Shown here: in pieces, positions 1-14,000 of the stretch | Layout of the letters: every line of letters starts with the position of its first letter | How positions within the stretch are numbered: the stretch's first letter is position 1 | NCBI GenBank assembly: GCA_036172665.1 | Contig: CM069873.1 | Location: 37,252,001-37,316,000, forward strand | DNA from: Prosopocoilus inquinatus | Lineage: Eukaryota > Arthropoda > Insecta > Coleoptera > Lucanidae | Direction of reading: 5' to 3' | DNA length: 64,000 nucleotides | Translations under genes and position numbers: made by a program | The notes under the pieces: generated by a model | Told to the model about the DNA's origin: nothing | Database searches by the model: none | Seen by the model: only the letters and a program-made list of their open reading frames with translations

Positions 1-3000
1 ACGTTTGGATGGACTACAGTAACTCTGATGTGAGATACAAAGTTTACAGACGCAGCAGAAGCTAGAAATAGTTTTGAACGAAACAACACGTATTAGCGTT
101 GTTCCTGTGATGTATCTAATCGATCCTTACTTATCTACTATGTTATTTGAAGTGTCGATGGACTCCAGTAACTCTAATGTGAGATACGAAATTTTCGGGC
201 GCAGCAGAAGCTGGAAATAGTTTTGAACGAAACAACACGCATTAGCGTTGTTCCTGTGATGTATCTAATCGATCCTTACTCATCTATCATGTTATTTGGC
301 GTTTCGATGGACTCCAGTAACTCTGATGTGAGATACAAAGTTCTCGGACGCAGCTGAAGCTAGAAATAGTTTTGAACGAAACAACACGTATTAGCGTTGT
401 TCCTGTGATGTATCTAATCGATCCTTACTTATCTACTATGTTATTTGACGTTTCGATGGACTCTAGTAACTCTGATGTGAGATACGAAATTTTCGAACGC
501 AGCAGAATCTGGAAATAGTTTTAAGAGAAACAACACGTATTAGCGTTGTTCCTGTGATGTATCTAATCGATCCTTACTTACCTATCATGTTATCTGACGT
601 TTCGATGGACTCCAGTAACTCTAATGTGAGATACGAAATTTTCGGGCGCAGCAGAAGCTGGAAATAGTTTTGAACGAAACAACACGCATTAGCGTTGTTC
701 CTGTGATGTATCTAATCGATCCTTACTCATCTATCATGTTATTTGGCGTTTCGATGGACTCCAGTAACTCTGATGTGAGATACAAAGTTCTCGGACGCAG
801 CTGAAGCTAGAAATAGTTTTGAACGAAACAACACGTATTAGCGTTGTTCCTGTGATGTATCTAATCGATCCTTACTCATCTACTATGTTATTTGACGTTT
901 CGATGGACTCTAGTAACTCTGATGTGAGATACGAAGTTTTTGGACGCAGCAGGAGCTGGAAATAGTTTTAAACGAAACAACACGTATTAGCGTTGTTCCT
1001 GTGATGTATCTAATCGATCCTTACTCATCCATCATGTTATTTGAGGTTTGGATGGACTCCAGTAACTCTGATGTGAGATACAATGTTCTCGGACGCAGCA
1101 GAAGCTGGAAATAGTTTTGAACGAAACAACACGTATTAGCGTTGTTCCTGTGATGTATCTAATCGATCCTTACTCATCTATCATGTTATTTGACGTTTGG
1201 ATGGACTCCAGTAACTCTGATGTGAGATACAAAGTTTTCGGACGCAGCAGAAGCTGGAAATAGTTTTAAACGAAACAACACGCATTACCGTTGTTCCTGT
1301 GATGTATCTAATCGATCCTTACTCATCTATCATGTTATTTGGCGTCTCGATGGACTCCAGTAACTCTGATGTGAGATACAAAGTTTTCGGACGCAGCAGA
1401 AGCTGGAAATAGTTTTAATCGAAACAACACGCATTAGCGTTGTTCCTGTGATGTATCTAATCGATCCTTACTCATCTATCATGTTATTTGACGTTTGGAT
1501 GGACTCCAGTAGCTCTGATGTGAGATACAAAGTTCTCGGACACAGCAGAAGCTGGAAATAGTTTTGAACGAAACAAAACGTATTAGCGTTGTTCCTGTGA
1601 TGTATCTAATCGATCCTTACTTATCTACTATGTTATTTGACGTTTCGATGGACTCTAGTAACTCTGATGTGAGATACGAAATTTTCGATCGTAGCAGAAT
1701 CGGGAAATAGTTTTAAATGAAACAACACGCATTAGCGTTGTTCCTGTGATGTATCTAATCGATCCTTACTCATCTATCATGTTATTTGACGTTTGGATGG
1801 ACTCCAGTAACTCTGATGTGAGATACAAAGTTCTCGGACGCAGCAGAAGCTGGAAATAGTTTTGAACGAAACAACACGTATTAGCGTTGTTCCTGTGATG
1901 TATCTAATCGATCCTTACTTATCTACTATGTTATTTGACGTTTCGATGGACTCCAGTAACTCTGATGTGAGAGACGAAATTTTCGAACGCAGCAGAATCT
2001 GGAAATAGTTTTAAATAAAACAACACGCATTAGCGTTGTTCCTGTGATGTATCTAATCGATCCTTACTCATCTATAATGTTATTTGACGTTTCGATGGAC
2101 TCTAGTAACTCTGATGTGAGATACGAAGTTTTTGGACGCAGCAGGAGCTGGAAATAGTTTTAAACGAAACAACACGTATTAGCGTTGTTCCTGTGATGTA
2201 TCTAATCGATCCTTACTCATCTATCATGTTACTTGACGTTTGGATGGACTATAGTAACTCTGATGTGAGATACAAAGTTCTCGGACGCAGCAGAAGCTGG
2301 AAATAGTTTTAATCGAAACAACACGCATTACCGTTGTTCCTGTGATGTATCTAATCGATCCTTACTCATCTATCATGTTATTTGACGTTTGGATGGACTC
2401 CAGTAACTCTGATGTGAGATACAAAATTTTCGGACGCAGCAGAAGCTGGAAATAGTTTTAAACGAAACAACACGTATTAGCGTTGTTCCTGTGATGTATC
2501 TAATCGATCCTTACTCATCTATCATGTTATTTGACGTTTCGATGGACTCCAGTAACTCTAATGTGAGATACGAAATTTTCGGACGCAGCAGAAGCTGGAA
2601 ATAGTTTTAAACGAAACACCACGCATTAGCGTTGTTCCTGTGATGTATCTAATCGATCCTTACTCATCTATCATGTTATTTGACGTTTCGATGGACTCTA
2701 GTAACTCTGATGTGAGATACGAATTTTTTGGACGCAGCAGGAGCTGGAAATAGTTTTAAACGAAACAACACGTATTAGCGTTGTTCCTGTGATGTATCTA
2801 ATCGATCCTTACTCATCTATCATGTTACTTGACGTTTGGATGGACTCCAGTAACTCTGATGTGAGATACAAAGTTCTCGGACGCAGCAGAAGCTGGAAAT
2901 AGTTTTGAACGAAACAACACGTATTAGCGTTGTTCCTGTGATGTATCTAATCGATCCTTACTTATCTATCATGTTATTTGACGTTTGGATGGACTCCAGT

Positions 3001-4030
3001 AACTCTGATGTGAGATACAAAATTTTCGGACGCAGCAGAAGCTGGAAATAGTTTTAAACGAAACAACACGTATTAGCGTTGTTCCTGTGATGTATCTAAT
3101 CGATCCTTACTCATCTATCATGTTATTTGACGTTTGGATGGACTCCAGTAACTCTGATGTGAGATACAATGTTCTCGGACGCAGCAGAAGCTGGAAATAG
3201 TTTTGAACGAAACAACACGTATTAGCGTTGTTCCTGTGATGTATCTAATCGATTCTTACTCATCTATCATGTTATTTGACGTTTGGATGGACTCCAGTAA
3301 CTCTGATGTGAGATACAAAGTTCTCGGACGCAGCAGAAGCTGGAAATAGTTTTGAACGAAACAACACGTATTAGCGTTGTTCCTGTGATGTATCTAATCG
3401 ATCCTTACTCATCTATCATGTTATTTGACGTTTGGATGGACTATAGTAACTCTGATGTGAGATACAAAGTTCTCGGACGCAGCAGAAGCTGGAAATAGTT
3501 TTAATCGAAACAACACGCATTACCGTTGTTCCTGTGATGTATCTAATCGATCCTTACTCATCTATCATGTTATTTGACGTTTGGATGGACTCCAGTAACT
3601 CTGATGTGAGATACAAAGTTCTCGGACGCAGCAGAAGCTGGAAATAGTTTTGAACGAAACAAAACGTATTAGCGTTGTTCCTGTGATGTATCTAATTGAT
3701 CCTTACTTATCTACTATGTTATTTGACGTTTCGATGGACTCTAGTAACTCTGATGTGAGATACGAAATTTTCGATCGTAGCAGAATCTGGAAATAGTTTT
3801 AAATGAAACAACACGCATTAGCGTTGTTCCTGTGATGTATCTAATCGATCCTTACTCATCTATCATGTTATTTGACGTTTGGATGGACTCCAGTAACTCT
3901 GATGTGAGATACAAAGTTCTCGGACGCAGCAGAAGCTGGAAATAGTTTTGAACGAAACAACACCTATTAGCGTTGTTCCTGTGATGTATCTAATCGATCC
4001 TTACTCATCTATCATGTTATTTGACGTTTG

Positions 4031-4036
4031 GATGGA
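4031..4036. other. Paralogous empty site of the Polinton insertion
   Basis: GATGGA is present once here, inside an intact monomer. Sequence before it (about 3762-4036) matches 19801-20075, the left flank of the Polinton, including the rare variants CGATCGTAGCAGAATCTGG and AACACCTATTAGCG. Sequence after it (4031 to about 5594) matches 37844 to about 39407, the right flank, including the rare variants GACGCAGTAGAAG, GTAAGTCTAATG and GAACACCACGC in context. The offsets are constant at 16039 and 33813. This is an unoccupied copy of the same higher-order repeat and fixes the insertion point. Confidence 0.9.
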
Positions 4037-7000
4037 CTCCAGTAACTCTGATGTGAGATACAAAGTTTTCGGACGCAGTAGAAGCTGGAAATAGTTTTAA
4101 ACGAAACAACACGCATTACCGTTGTTCCTGTGATGTATCTAATCGATCCTTACTCATCTATCATGTTATTTGGCGTTTCGATGGACTCCAGTAAGTCTAA
4201 TGTGAGATACGAAATTTTCGGGCGCAGCAGAAGCTGGAAATAGTTTTAAACGAAACAACACTCATTAGCGTTGTTCCTGTGATGTATCTAATCGATCCTT
4301 ACTCATCTATCATGTTATTTGACGTTTCGATGGACTCCAGTAACTCTAATGTGAGATACGAAATTTTCGGACGCAGCAGAAGCTGGAAATAGTTTTAAAC
4401 GAAACACCACGCATTAGCGTTGTTCCTGTGATGTATCTAATCGATCCTTACTCATCTATCATGTTATTTGACGTTTCGATGGACTCTAGTAACTCTGATG
4501 TGAGATACGAATTTTTTGGACGCAGCAGGAGCTGGAAATAGTTTTAAACGAAACAACACGTATTAGCGTTGTTCCTGTGATGTATCTAATCGATCCTTAC
4601 TCATCTATCATGTTACTTGACGTTTGGATGGACTCCAGTAACTCTGATGTGAGATACAAAGTTCTCGGACGCAGCAGAAGCTGGAAATAGTTTTGAACGA
4701 AACAACACGTATTAGCGTTGTTCCTGTGATGTATCTAATCGATCCTTACTTATCTATCATGTTATTTGACGTTTGGATGGACTCCAGTAACTCTGATGTG
4801 AGATACAAAATTTTCGGACGCAGCAGAAGCTGGAAATAGTTTTAAACGAAACAACACGTATTAGCGTTGTTCCTGTGATGTATCTAATCGATCCTTACTC
4901 ATCTATCATGTTATTTGACGTTTGGATGGACTCCAGTAACTCTGATGTGAGATACAATGTTCTCGGACGCAGCAGAAGCTGGAAATAGTTTTGAACGAAA
5001 CAACACGTATTAGCGTTGTTCCTGTGATGTATTTAATCGATTCTTACTCATCTATCATGTTATTTGATGTTTGGATGGACTCCAGTAACTCTGATGTGAG
5101 ATACAAAGTTCTCGGACGCAGCAGAAGCTGGAAATAGTTTTGAACGAAACAACACGTATTAGCGTTGTTCCTGTGATGTATCTAATCGATCCTTACTTAT
5201 CTACTATGTTATTTGACGTTTCGACGGACTCCAGTAACTCTGATGTGAGAGACGAAATTTTCGAACGCAGCAGAATCTGGAAATAGTTTTAAATGAAACA
5301 ACACGCATTAGCGTTGTTCCTGTGATGTATCTAATCGATCCTTACTCATCTATAATGTTATTTGACGTTTCGATGGACTCTAGTAACTCTGATGTGAGAT
5401 ACGAAGTTTTTGGACGCAGCAGGAGCTGGAAATAGTTTTAAACGAAACAACACGTATTAGCGTTGTTCCTGTGATGTATCTAATCGATCCTTACTCATCT
5501 ATCATGTTATTTGACGTTTGGATGGACTATAGTAACTCTGATGTGAGATACAAAGTTCTCGGACGCAGCAGAAGCTGGAAATAGTTTTAAACGAAACAAC
5601 ACGTATTAGCGTTGTTCCTGTGATGTATCTAATCGATCCTTGTTTATCTATCATGTTATTTGACGTTTCCATGGACTCTAGTAATTCTGATGTGACATAC
5701 GAAGTTTTTGGGCGCAGCAGGAGCTGGAAATAGTTTTAAAAGAAGCAACACGTATTAGCGTTGGTCCTGTGATGTATCTAATCGATCCTGACTTAGCTAC
5801 TATGTTATTTGACGTTTCGATGGACTCCGGTAACTCTAATGTGAGATACGAAATTTTCGGACGCAGCAGAAGCTGGAAATAGTTTTAAACGAAACAACAC
5901 GTATTAGCGTTGTTCCTGTGATGTATCTAATCGATCCTTACTCATCTATCATGTTATTTGACGTTTGGATGGACTCTAGTAACTCTGATGTGAGATACAA
6001 AGTTCTCGGACGCAGCAGAAGCTGGAAATAGTTTTGAAGGAAACAACACGTATTAACGTTGTTCCTGTGATGTATCTAATCGATCCTTACTTATCTATCA
6101 TGTTATTTGACGTTTGGATGGACTCCAGTAACTCTGATGTGAGATACAAAGTTTTCGGACGCAGCATAAGCTGGAGATAGTTTTAAACGAAACAACACGC
6201 ATTAGCGTTGTTCCTGTGATGTATCTAATCGATCCTTATTAATCTATCATGTTATTTGGCGTTTCGATGGACTCCAGTAACTCTGATGTGAGATACAAAG
6301 TTTTCGGACGCAGCAGAAGCTGGAAATAGTTTTAAACGAAACAACACGCATTACCGTTGTTCCTGTGATGTATCTAATCGATCCTTACTCATCTATCATG
6401 TTATTTGGCGTTTCGATGGACTCCAGTAACTCTGATGTGAGATACAAAGTTCTCGGACGCAGCAGGAGCTGGAAATAGTTTTAAACGAAACAACACGTAT
6501 TAGCGTTGTTCCTGTGATGTATCTAATCGATCCTTGTTTATCTATCATGTTATTTGACGTTTTCATGGACTCTAGTAATTCTGATGTGACATACGAAGTT
6601 TTTGGGCGCAGCAGGAGCTGGAAATAGTTTTAAAAGAAGCAACACGTATTAGCGTTGGTCCTGTGATGTATCTAATCGATCCTTACTTAGCTACTATGTT
6701 ATTTGACGTTTCGATGGACTCCAGTAACTCTAATGTGAGATACGAAATTTTCGGACGCAGCAGAAGGTGGAAATAGTTTTAAACGAAACAACACGTATTA
6801 GCGTTGTTCCTGTGATGTATCTAATCGATCCTTACTCATCTATCATGTTATTTGGCGTCTCGATGGACTCCAGTAACTCTGATGTGAGATACAAAGTTTT
6901 CGGACGCAGCAGAAGCTGGAGATAGTTTTAAACGAAACAACACGCATTAGCGTTGTTCCTGTGATGTATCTAATCGATCCTTATTCATCTATCATGTTAT

Positions 7001-7439
7001 TTGGCGTTTCGATGGACTCCAGTAACTCTGATGTGAGATACAAAGTTTTCGGACGCAGCAGAAGCTGGAAATAGTTTTAAACGAAACAACACGCATTACC
7101 GTTGTTCCTGTGATGTATCTAATCGATCCTTACTCATCTATCATGTTATTTGACGTTTCGATGGACTCTAGTAACTCTGATGTGAGATACGAAGTTTTTG
7201 GACGCAGCAGGAGCTGGAAATAGTTTTAAACGAAACAACACGTATTAGCGTTGTTCCTGTGATGTATCTAATCGATCCTTACTCATCTATCATGTTATTT
7301 GACGTTTGGATGGACTCCAGTAACTCTGATGTGAGATACAATGTTCTCGGACGCAGCAGATGCTGGAAATAGTTTTGAACGAAACAACACGTATTAGCGT
7401 TGTTCCTGTGATGTATCTAATCGATCCTTACTCATCTAT

Positions 7440-10400
7440 CATGTTATTTGACGTTTGGATGGACTCCACTAACTCTGATGTGAGATACAAAGTTTTCGGA
7501 CGCAGCAGAACCTGGAAATAGTTTTAAACGAAACAACACGCATTACCGTTGTTCCTGTGATGTATCTAATCGATCCTTACTCATCTATCATGTTATTTGG
7601 CGTCTCGATGGACTCCAGTAACTCTGATGTGAGATACAAAGTTTTCGGACGCAGCAGAAGCTGGAAATAGTTTTAATCGAAACAACACGCATTAGCGTTG
7701 TTCCTGTGATGTATCTAATCGATCCTTACTCATCTATCATGTTATTTGACGTTTGGATGGACTCCAGTAGCTCTGATGTGAGATACAATGTTCTCGGACG
7801 CAGCAGATGCTGGAAATAGTTTTGAGCGAAACAACACGTATTAGCGTTGTTCCTGTGATGTATCTAATCGATCCTTACTCATCTATCATGTTATTTGACG
7901 TTTGGATGGACTCCAGTAACTCTGATGTGAGATAAAAAGTTTTCGGACGCAGCAGAAGCTGGAAATAGTTTTAAACGAAACAACACGCATTACCGTTGTT
8001 CTTGTGATGTATCTAATCGATCCTTACTCATCTATCATGTTATTTGGCGTCTCGATGGACTCCAGTAACTGTGATGTGAGATACAAAGGTTTCGGACGCA
8101 GCAGAAGCTGGAAATAGTTTTAAACGAAACAACACGCATTAGCGTTGTTCCTGTGATGTATCTAATCGATCCTTACTCATCTATCATGTTATTTGACGTT
8201 TCGATGGACTCTAGTAACTCTGATGTGAGATATGAAGTTTTTGGACGCAGCATGAGCTGGAAATAGTTTTAAACGAAACAACACGTATTAGCGTTGTTCC
8301 TGTGATGTATCTAATCGTTCCTTATTTATCTATCATGTTATTTGACGTTTCGATGCACTCTAGTAACTCTGATGTGAGATACGAAGTTTTTGGACGCAGC
8401 ATGAGCTGGAAATAGTTTTAAACGAAACAACACGTATTAGCGTTGTTCCTGTGATGTATCTAATCGATCCTTATTTATTTATCATGTTATTTGACGTATC
8501 GATGGACTCTAGTAAATCTGATGTGAGATACGAAGTTTTTGGGCGCAGCAGGAGCTGGAAATAGTTTTAAACGAAGCAACACGTATTAGCGTTGTTCCTG
8601 TGATGTATCTAATAGATCCTTACTTAGCTACTATGTTATTTGACGTTTCGATGGACTCCAGTAACTCTAATGTGAGATACGAAATTTTCGGACGCAGCAG
8701 AAGCTGGAAATAGTTTTAAACGAAACAACACGCATTAGCGTTGTTCCTGTGATGTATCTAATCGATCCTTACTCATCTATCATGTTATTTGACGTTTCGA
8801 TGGACTCCAGTAACTCTAATGTGAGATACGAAATTTTCGGGCGCAGCAGAAGCTGGAAATAGTTTTAAACGAAACAACACGCATTAGCGTTGTTCCTGTG
8901 ATGTATCTAATCGATCCTTACTCATCTATCATGTTATTTGACGTTTCGATGGACTCTAGTAACTCTGATGTGACATACGAAGTTTTTGGGCGCAGCAGGA
9001 GCTGGAAATAGTTTTAAAAGAAGCAACACGTATTAGCGTTGTTCCTGTGATGTATCTAATCGATCCTTACTTAGCTACTATGTTATTTGACGTTTCGATG
9101 GACTCCAGTAACTCTAATGTGAGATACGAAATTTTCGGACGCAGCAGAAGCTGGAAATAGTTTTAAAGGAAACAACACGTATTAGCGTTGTTCCTGTGAT
9201 GTATCTAATCGATCCTTACTCATCTATCATGTTATTTGACGTTTGGATGGACTCCACTAACTCTGATGTGAGACACAAAGTTTTCGGACGCAGCAGAACC
9301 TGGAAATAGTTTTAAACGAAACAACACGCATTACCGTTGTTCCTGTGATGTATCTAATCGATCCTTACTCATCTATCATGTTATTTGGCGTCTCGATGGA
9401 CTCCAGTAACTCTGATGTGAGATAGAAAGTTTTCGGACGCAGCAGAAGCTGGAAATAGTTTTAATCGAAACAACACGCATTAGCGTTGTTCCTGTGATGT
9501 ATCTAATCGATCCTTACTCATCTATCATGTTATTTGACGTTTGGATGGACTCCAGTAGCTCTGATGTGAGATACAATGTTCTCGGACGCAGCAGATGCTG
9601 GAAATAGTTTTGAACGAAACAACACGTATTAGCGTTGTTCCTGTGATGTATCTAATCGATCCTTACTCATCTATCATGTTATTTGACGTTTGGATGGACT
9701 CCAGTAACTCTGATGTGAGATAAAAAGTTTTCGGACGCAGCAGAAGCTGGAAATAGTTTTAAACGAAACAACACGCATTACCGTTGTTCCTGTGATGTAT
9801 CTAATCGATCCTTACTCATCTATCATGTTATTTGGCGTCTCGATGGACTCCAGTAACTGTGATGTGAGATACAAAGGTTTCGGACGCAGCAGAAGCTGGA
9901 AATAGTTTTAAACGAAACAACACGCATTAGCGTTGTTCCTGTGATGTATCTAATCGATCCTTACTCATCTATCATGTTATTTGACGTTTCGATGGACTCT
10001 AGTAACTCTGATGTGAGATATGAAGTTTTTGGACGCAGCATGAGCTGGAAATAGTTTTAAACGAAACAGCACGTATTAGCGTTGTTCCTGTGATGTATCT
10101 AATCGTTCCTTATTTATCTATCATGTTATTTGACGTTTCGATGCACTCTAGTAACTCTGATGTGAGATACGAAGTTTTTGGACGCAGCATGAGCTGGAAA
10201 TAGTTTTAAACGAAACAACACGTATTAGCGTTGTTCCTGTGATGTATCTAATCGATCCTTATTTATTTATCATGTTATTTGACGTATCGATGGACTCTAG
10301 TAAATCTGATGTGAGATACGAAGTTTTTGGGCGCAGCAGGAGCTGGAAATAGTTTTAAACGAAGCAACACGTATTAGCGTTGTTCCTGTGATGTATCTAA

Positions 10401-11015
10401 TAGATCCTTACTTAGCTACTATGTTATTTGACGTTTCGATGGACTCCAGTAACTCTAATGTGAGATACGAAATTTTCGGACGCAGCAGAAGCTGGAAATA
10501 GTTTTAAACGAAACAACACGCATTAGCGTTGTTCCTGTGATGTATCTAATCGATCCTTACTCATCTATCATGTTATTTGACGTTTCGATGGACTCCAGTA
10601 ACTCTAATGTGAGATACGAAATTTTCGGGCGCAGCAGAAGCTGGAAATAGTTTTAAACGAAACAACACGCATTAGCGTTGTTCCTGTGATGTATCTAATC
10701 GATCCTTACAAATCTATCATGTTATTTGACGTTTCGATGGACTCTAGTAACTCTGATGTGACATACGAAGTTTTTGGGCGCAGCAGGAGCTGGAAATAGT
10801 TTTAAAAGAAGCAACACGTATTAGCGTTGTTCCTGTGATGTATCTAATCGATCCTTACTTAGCTACTATGTTATTTGACGTTTCGATGGACTCCAGTAAC
10901 TCTAATGTGAGATACGAAATTTTCGGACGCAGCAGAAGCTGGAAATAGTTTTAAAGGAAACAACACGTATTAGCGTTGTTCCTGTGATGTATCTAATCGA
11001 TCCTTACTCATCTAT
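7440..11015. repeat. Two tandem 12-monomer higher-order repeats (1788 bp each)
   Basis: Rare variants recur 1788 bp apart, which is 12 x 149. GGACTCCACT is at 7461 and 9249, AAAGGTTTCGG lies near 8084 and 9872, TCGTTCCTTATTTATC occurs in both units, and the TAGATCCTTACTTAGC monomer occurs in both. Only a few single-base differences separate the copies. Boundaries are approximate, because divergence begins near 11040. A second 12-mer pair with the same spacing lies at about 2510-3395 versus 4298-5183 (GAATTTTTTG at 2721 and 4509). Confidence 0.85.
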
Positions 11016-14000
11016 CATGTTATTTGACGTTTGGATGGACTCCAGTAACTCTGATGTCAGATACAAAGTTCTCGGACGCAGCAGAAGCTGGAAATAGTTT
11101 TGAACGAAACAACACGTATTATCGTTGTTCCTGTGATGTATCTAATCGATCCTTACTTATCTATCATGTTATTTGAAGTTTGGATGGTCTCCAGTAACTC
11201 TGATGTGAGATACAAAGTTTTCGGACGCAGCAGAAGCTGGAGATAGTTTTAAACGAAACAACACGCATTAGCGTTTTTCCTGTGATGTATCTAATCGATC
11301 CTTACTCATCTATCATGTTATTTTTCGTTTCGATGGACTCCAGTAACTCTGATGTGAGATACAAAGCTTTCGGACGCAGCAGAAGCTGGAAATAGTTTTG
11401 AACGAAACAACACGTATTAGCGTTGTTCCTGTGATGTATCTAATCGATCCTTACTTAGCTACTATGTTATTTGACGCTTCGATGGACTCCAATAACTCTG
11501 ATGTGAGATACAAAGTTTTCGGACGCAGCAGAAGCTGGAAATAGTTTTAAACGAAACAATACGCATTAGCGTTGTTCCTGTGATGTATCTAATCGATCCT
11601 TACTCATCTATCATGTTATTTGGCGTTTCGATGGACTCCAGTAACTCTGATGTGAGATACAAAGTTTACGGACGCAGCAGAAGCTGGAAATAGTTTTAAA
11701 CGAAACAACACGCATTACCGTTGTTCCTGTGATGTATCTAATCGATCCTTACTCATCTATCATGTTATTTGGCGTTTCGATGGACTCCAGTAACTCTGAT
11801 GTGAGATACAAAGTTCTCGGACGCAGCTGAAGCTAGATATAGTTTTAAACGAAACAACACGCATTAGCGTTGTTCCTGTGATGTATTTAATCGATCCTTA
11901 CTCATCTATCATGATATTTGACGTTTGAATGGACTCCAGTAACTCTGATGTGAGATACAAAGTTCTCGGACGCAGCAGAAGCTGGAAATACTTTTAAACG
12001 AAACAACACGCATTAGCGTTGTTCCTGTGATGTATCTAATCGATCCTTACTCATCTATCATTATATTTGACGTTTGGATGGACTACAGTAACTCTGATGT
12101 GAGATACAGAGTTTACAGACGCAGCAGAAGCTGGAAATAGTTTTAATCGAAACAACACGCATTAGCGTTGTTCCTGTGATGTATCTAATCGATCCTTACT
12201 CATCTATCATGTTATTTGGCGTCTCGATGGACTCCAGTAACTCTGATGTGAGATACAAAGTTTTCGGACGCAGCAGAAGCTGGAAATAGTTTTAAACGAA
12301 ACAACACGCATTAGCGTTGTTCCTGTGATGTATCTAATCGATCCTTACTCATCTATCATGTTATTTGGCGTTTCGATGGACTCCAGAAACTTTGATGTGA
12401 GATACGAAGTTCTCGGACGCAGCTGAAGCTGGAAATAGTTTTAAATGAAACAACACGTACTAGCGTTGTTCCTGTGATATATCTAATCGATCCTTACTCA
12501 TCTATCATGTTATTTGACGTTTGGATGGACTCCAGTAACTCTGATGTGAGGTACAAAGTTTTCGGACGCAGCAGAAGCTGGAAATAGTTTTAAATGAAAC
12601 AACACGCATTAGCGTTGTTCCTGTGATGTATCTCATGGATCCTTACTCATCTATCATGTTATTTGACGTTTCGATGGACTCTAGTAACTCTGATGTCAGA
12701 TACGAAGTTTTTGGACGCAGCAGGAGCTGGAAATAGTTTTAAACGAAACAACACGTATTAGCGTTGTTCCTGTGATGTATCTAATCGATCCTTACTCATC
12801 TATCATGTTATTTGACGTTTGGATGGACTCCAGTAACTCTGATGTGAGATACAAAGTATTCGGACGCAGCAGAAGCTTGAAATAGTTTTAAACGAAACAA
12901 CACGCATTAGCGTTGTTCCTGTGATGTATCTAATCGATCCTTACTCATCTATCATGTTATTTGGCGTTTCGATGGACTCCAGTAACTCTGATGTGAGATA
13001 CAAAGTTTTCGGACGCAGCAGAAGCTGGAAATAGTTTTGAACGAAACAACACGTATTAGCGTTGTTCCTGTGATGTATCTAATCGATCCTTACTCATCTA
13101 TCATGTTATTTGGCGTTTCGATGGACTCCAGTAACTCTGATGTGAGATACAAAGTTCTCGGACGCAGCTGAAGCTAGAAATAGTTTTGAACGAAACAACA
13201 CGTATTAGCGTTGTTCCTGTGATGTATCTAATCGATCCTTACTTATCTACTATGTTATTTGAAGTTTCGATGAACTCCAGTAACTCTGATGTGAGATACG
13301 AAATTTTCGAACGCAGCAGAATCTGGAAATAGTTTTAAATGAAACAACACGTATTAGCGTTGTTCCTGTGATGTATCTAATCGATCCTTACTTACCTATC
13401 ATGTTATCTGACGTTTCGATGGACTCCAGTAACTCTAATGTGAGATACGAAATTTTCGGGCGCAGCAGAAGCTGGAAATAGTTTTGAACGAAACAACACG
13501 TATTAGCGTTGTTCCTGTGATGTATCTAATCGATCCTTACTTATCTACTATGTTATTTGAAGTTCCGATGGACTCCAGTAACTCTGATGTGAGATACGAA
13601 ATTTTCGAACGCAGCAGAATCTGGAAATAGTTTTAAATGAAACAACACGCATTAGCGTTGTTCCTGTGATGTATCTAATCGATCCTTACTCATCTATCAT
13701 GTTATTTGACGTTTCGATGGACTCTAGTAACTCTGATGTGAGATACGAAGTTTTTGGACGCAGCAGGAGCTGGAAATAGTTTTAAACGAAACAACACGTA
13801 TTAGCGTTGTTCCTGTGATGTATCTAATCGCTCCTTACTTAGCTACTATGTTATTTGACGTTTCGATGGACTCCAGTAACTCTAAGGTGAGATACGAAAT
13901 TTTCGGACGCAGCAGAAGCTGGAAATAGTTTTAAACGAAACAACACGTATTAGCGTTGTTCCTGTGATGTATCTAATCGATCCTTACTCATCTATCATGT

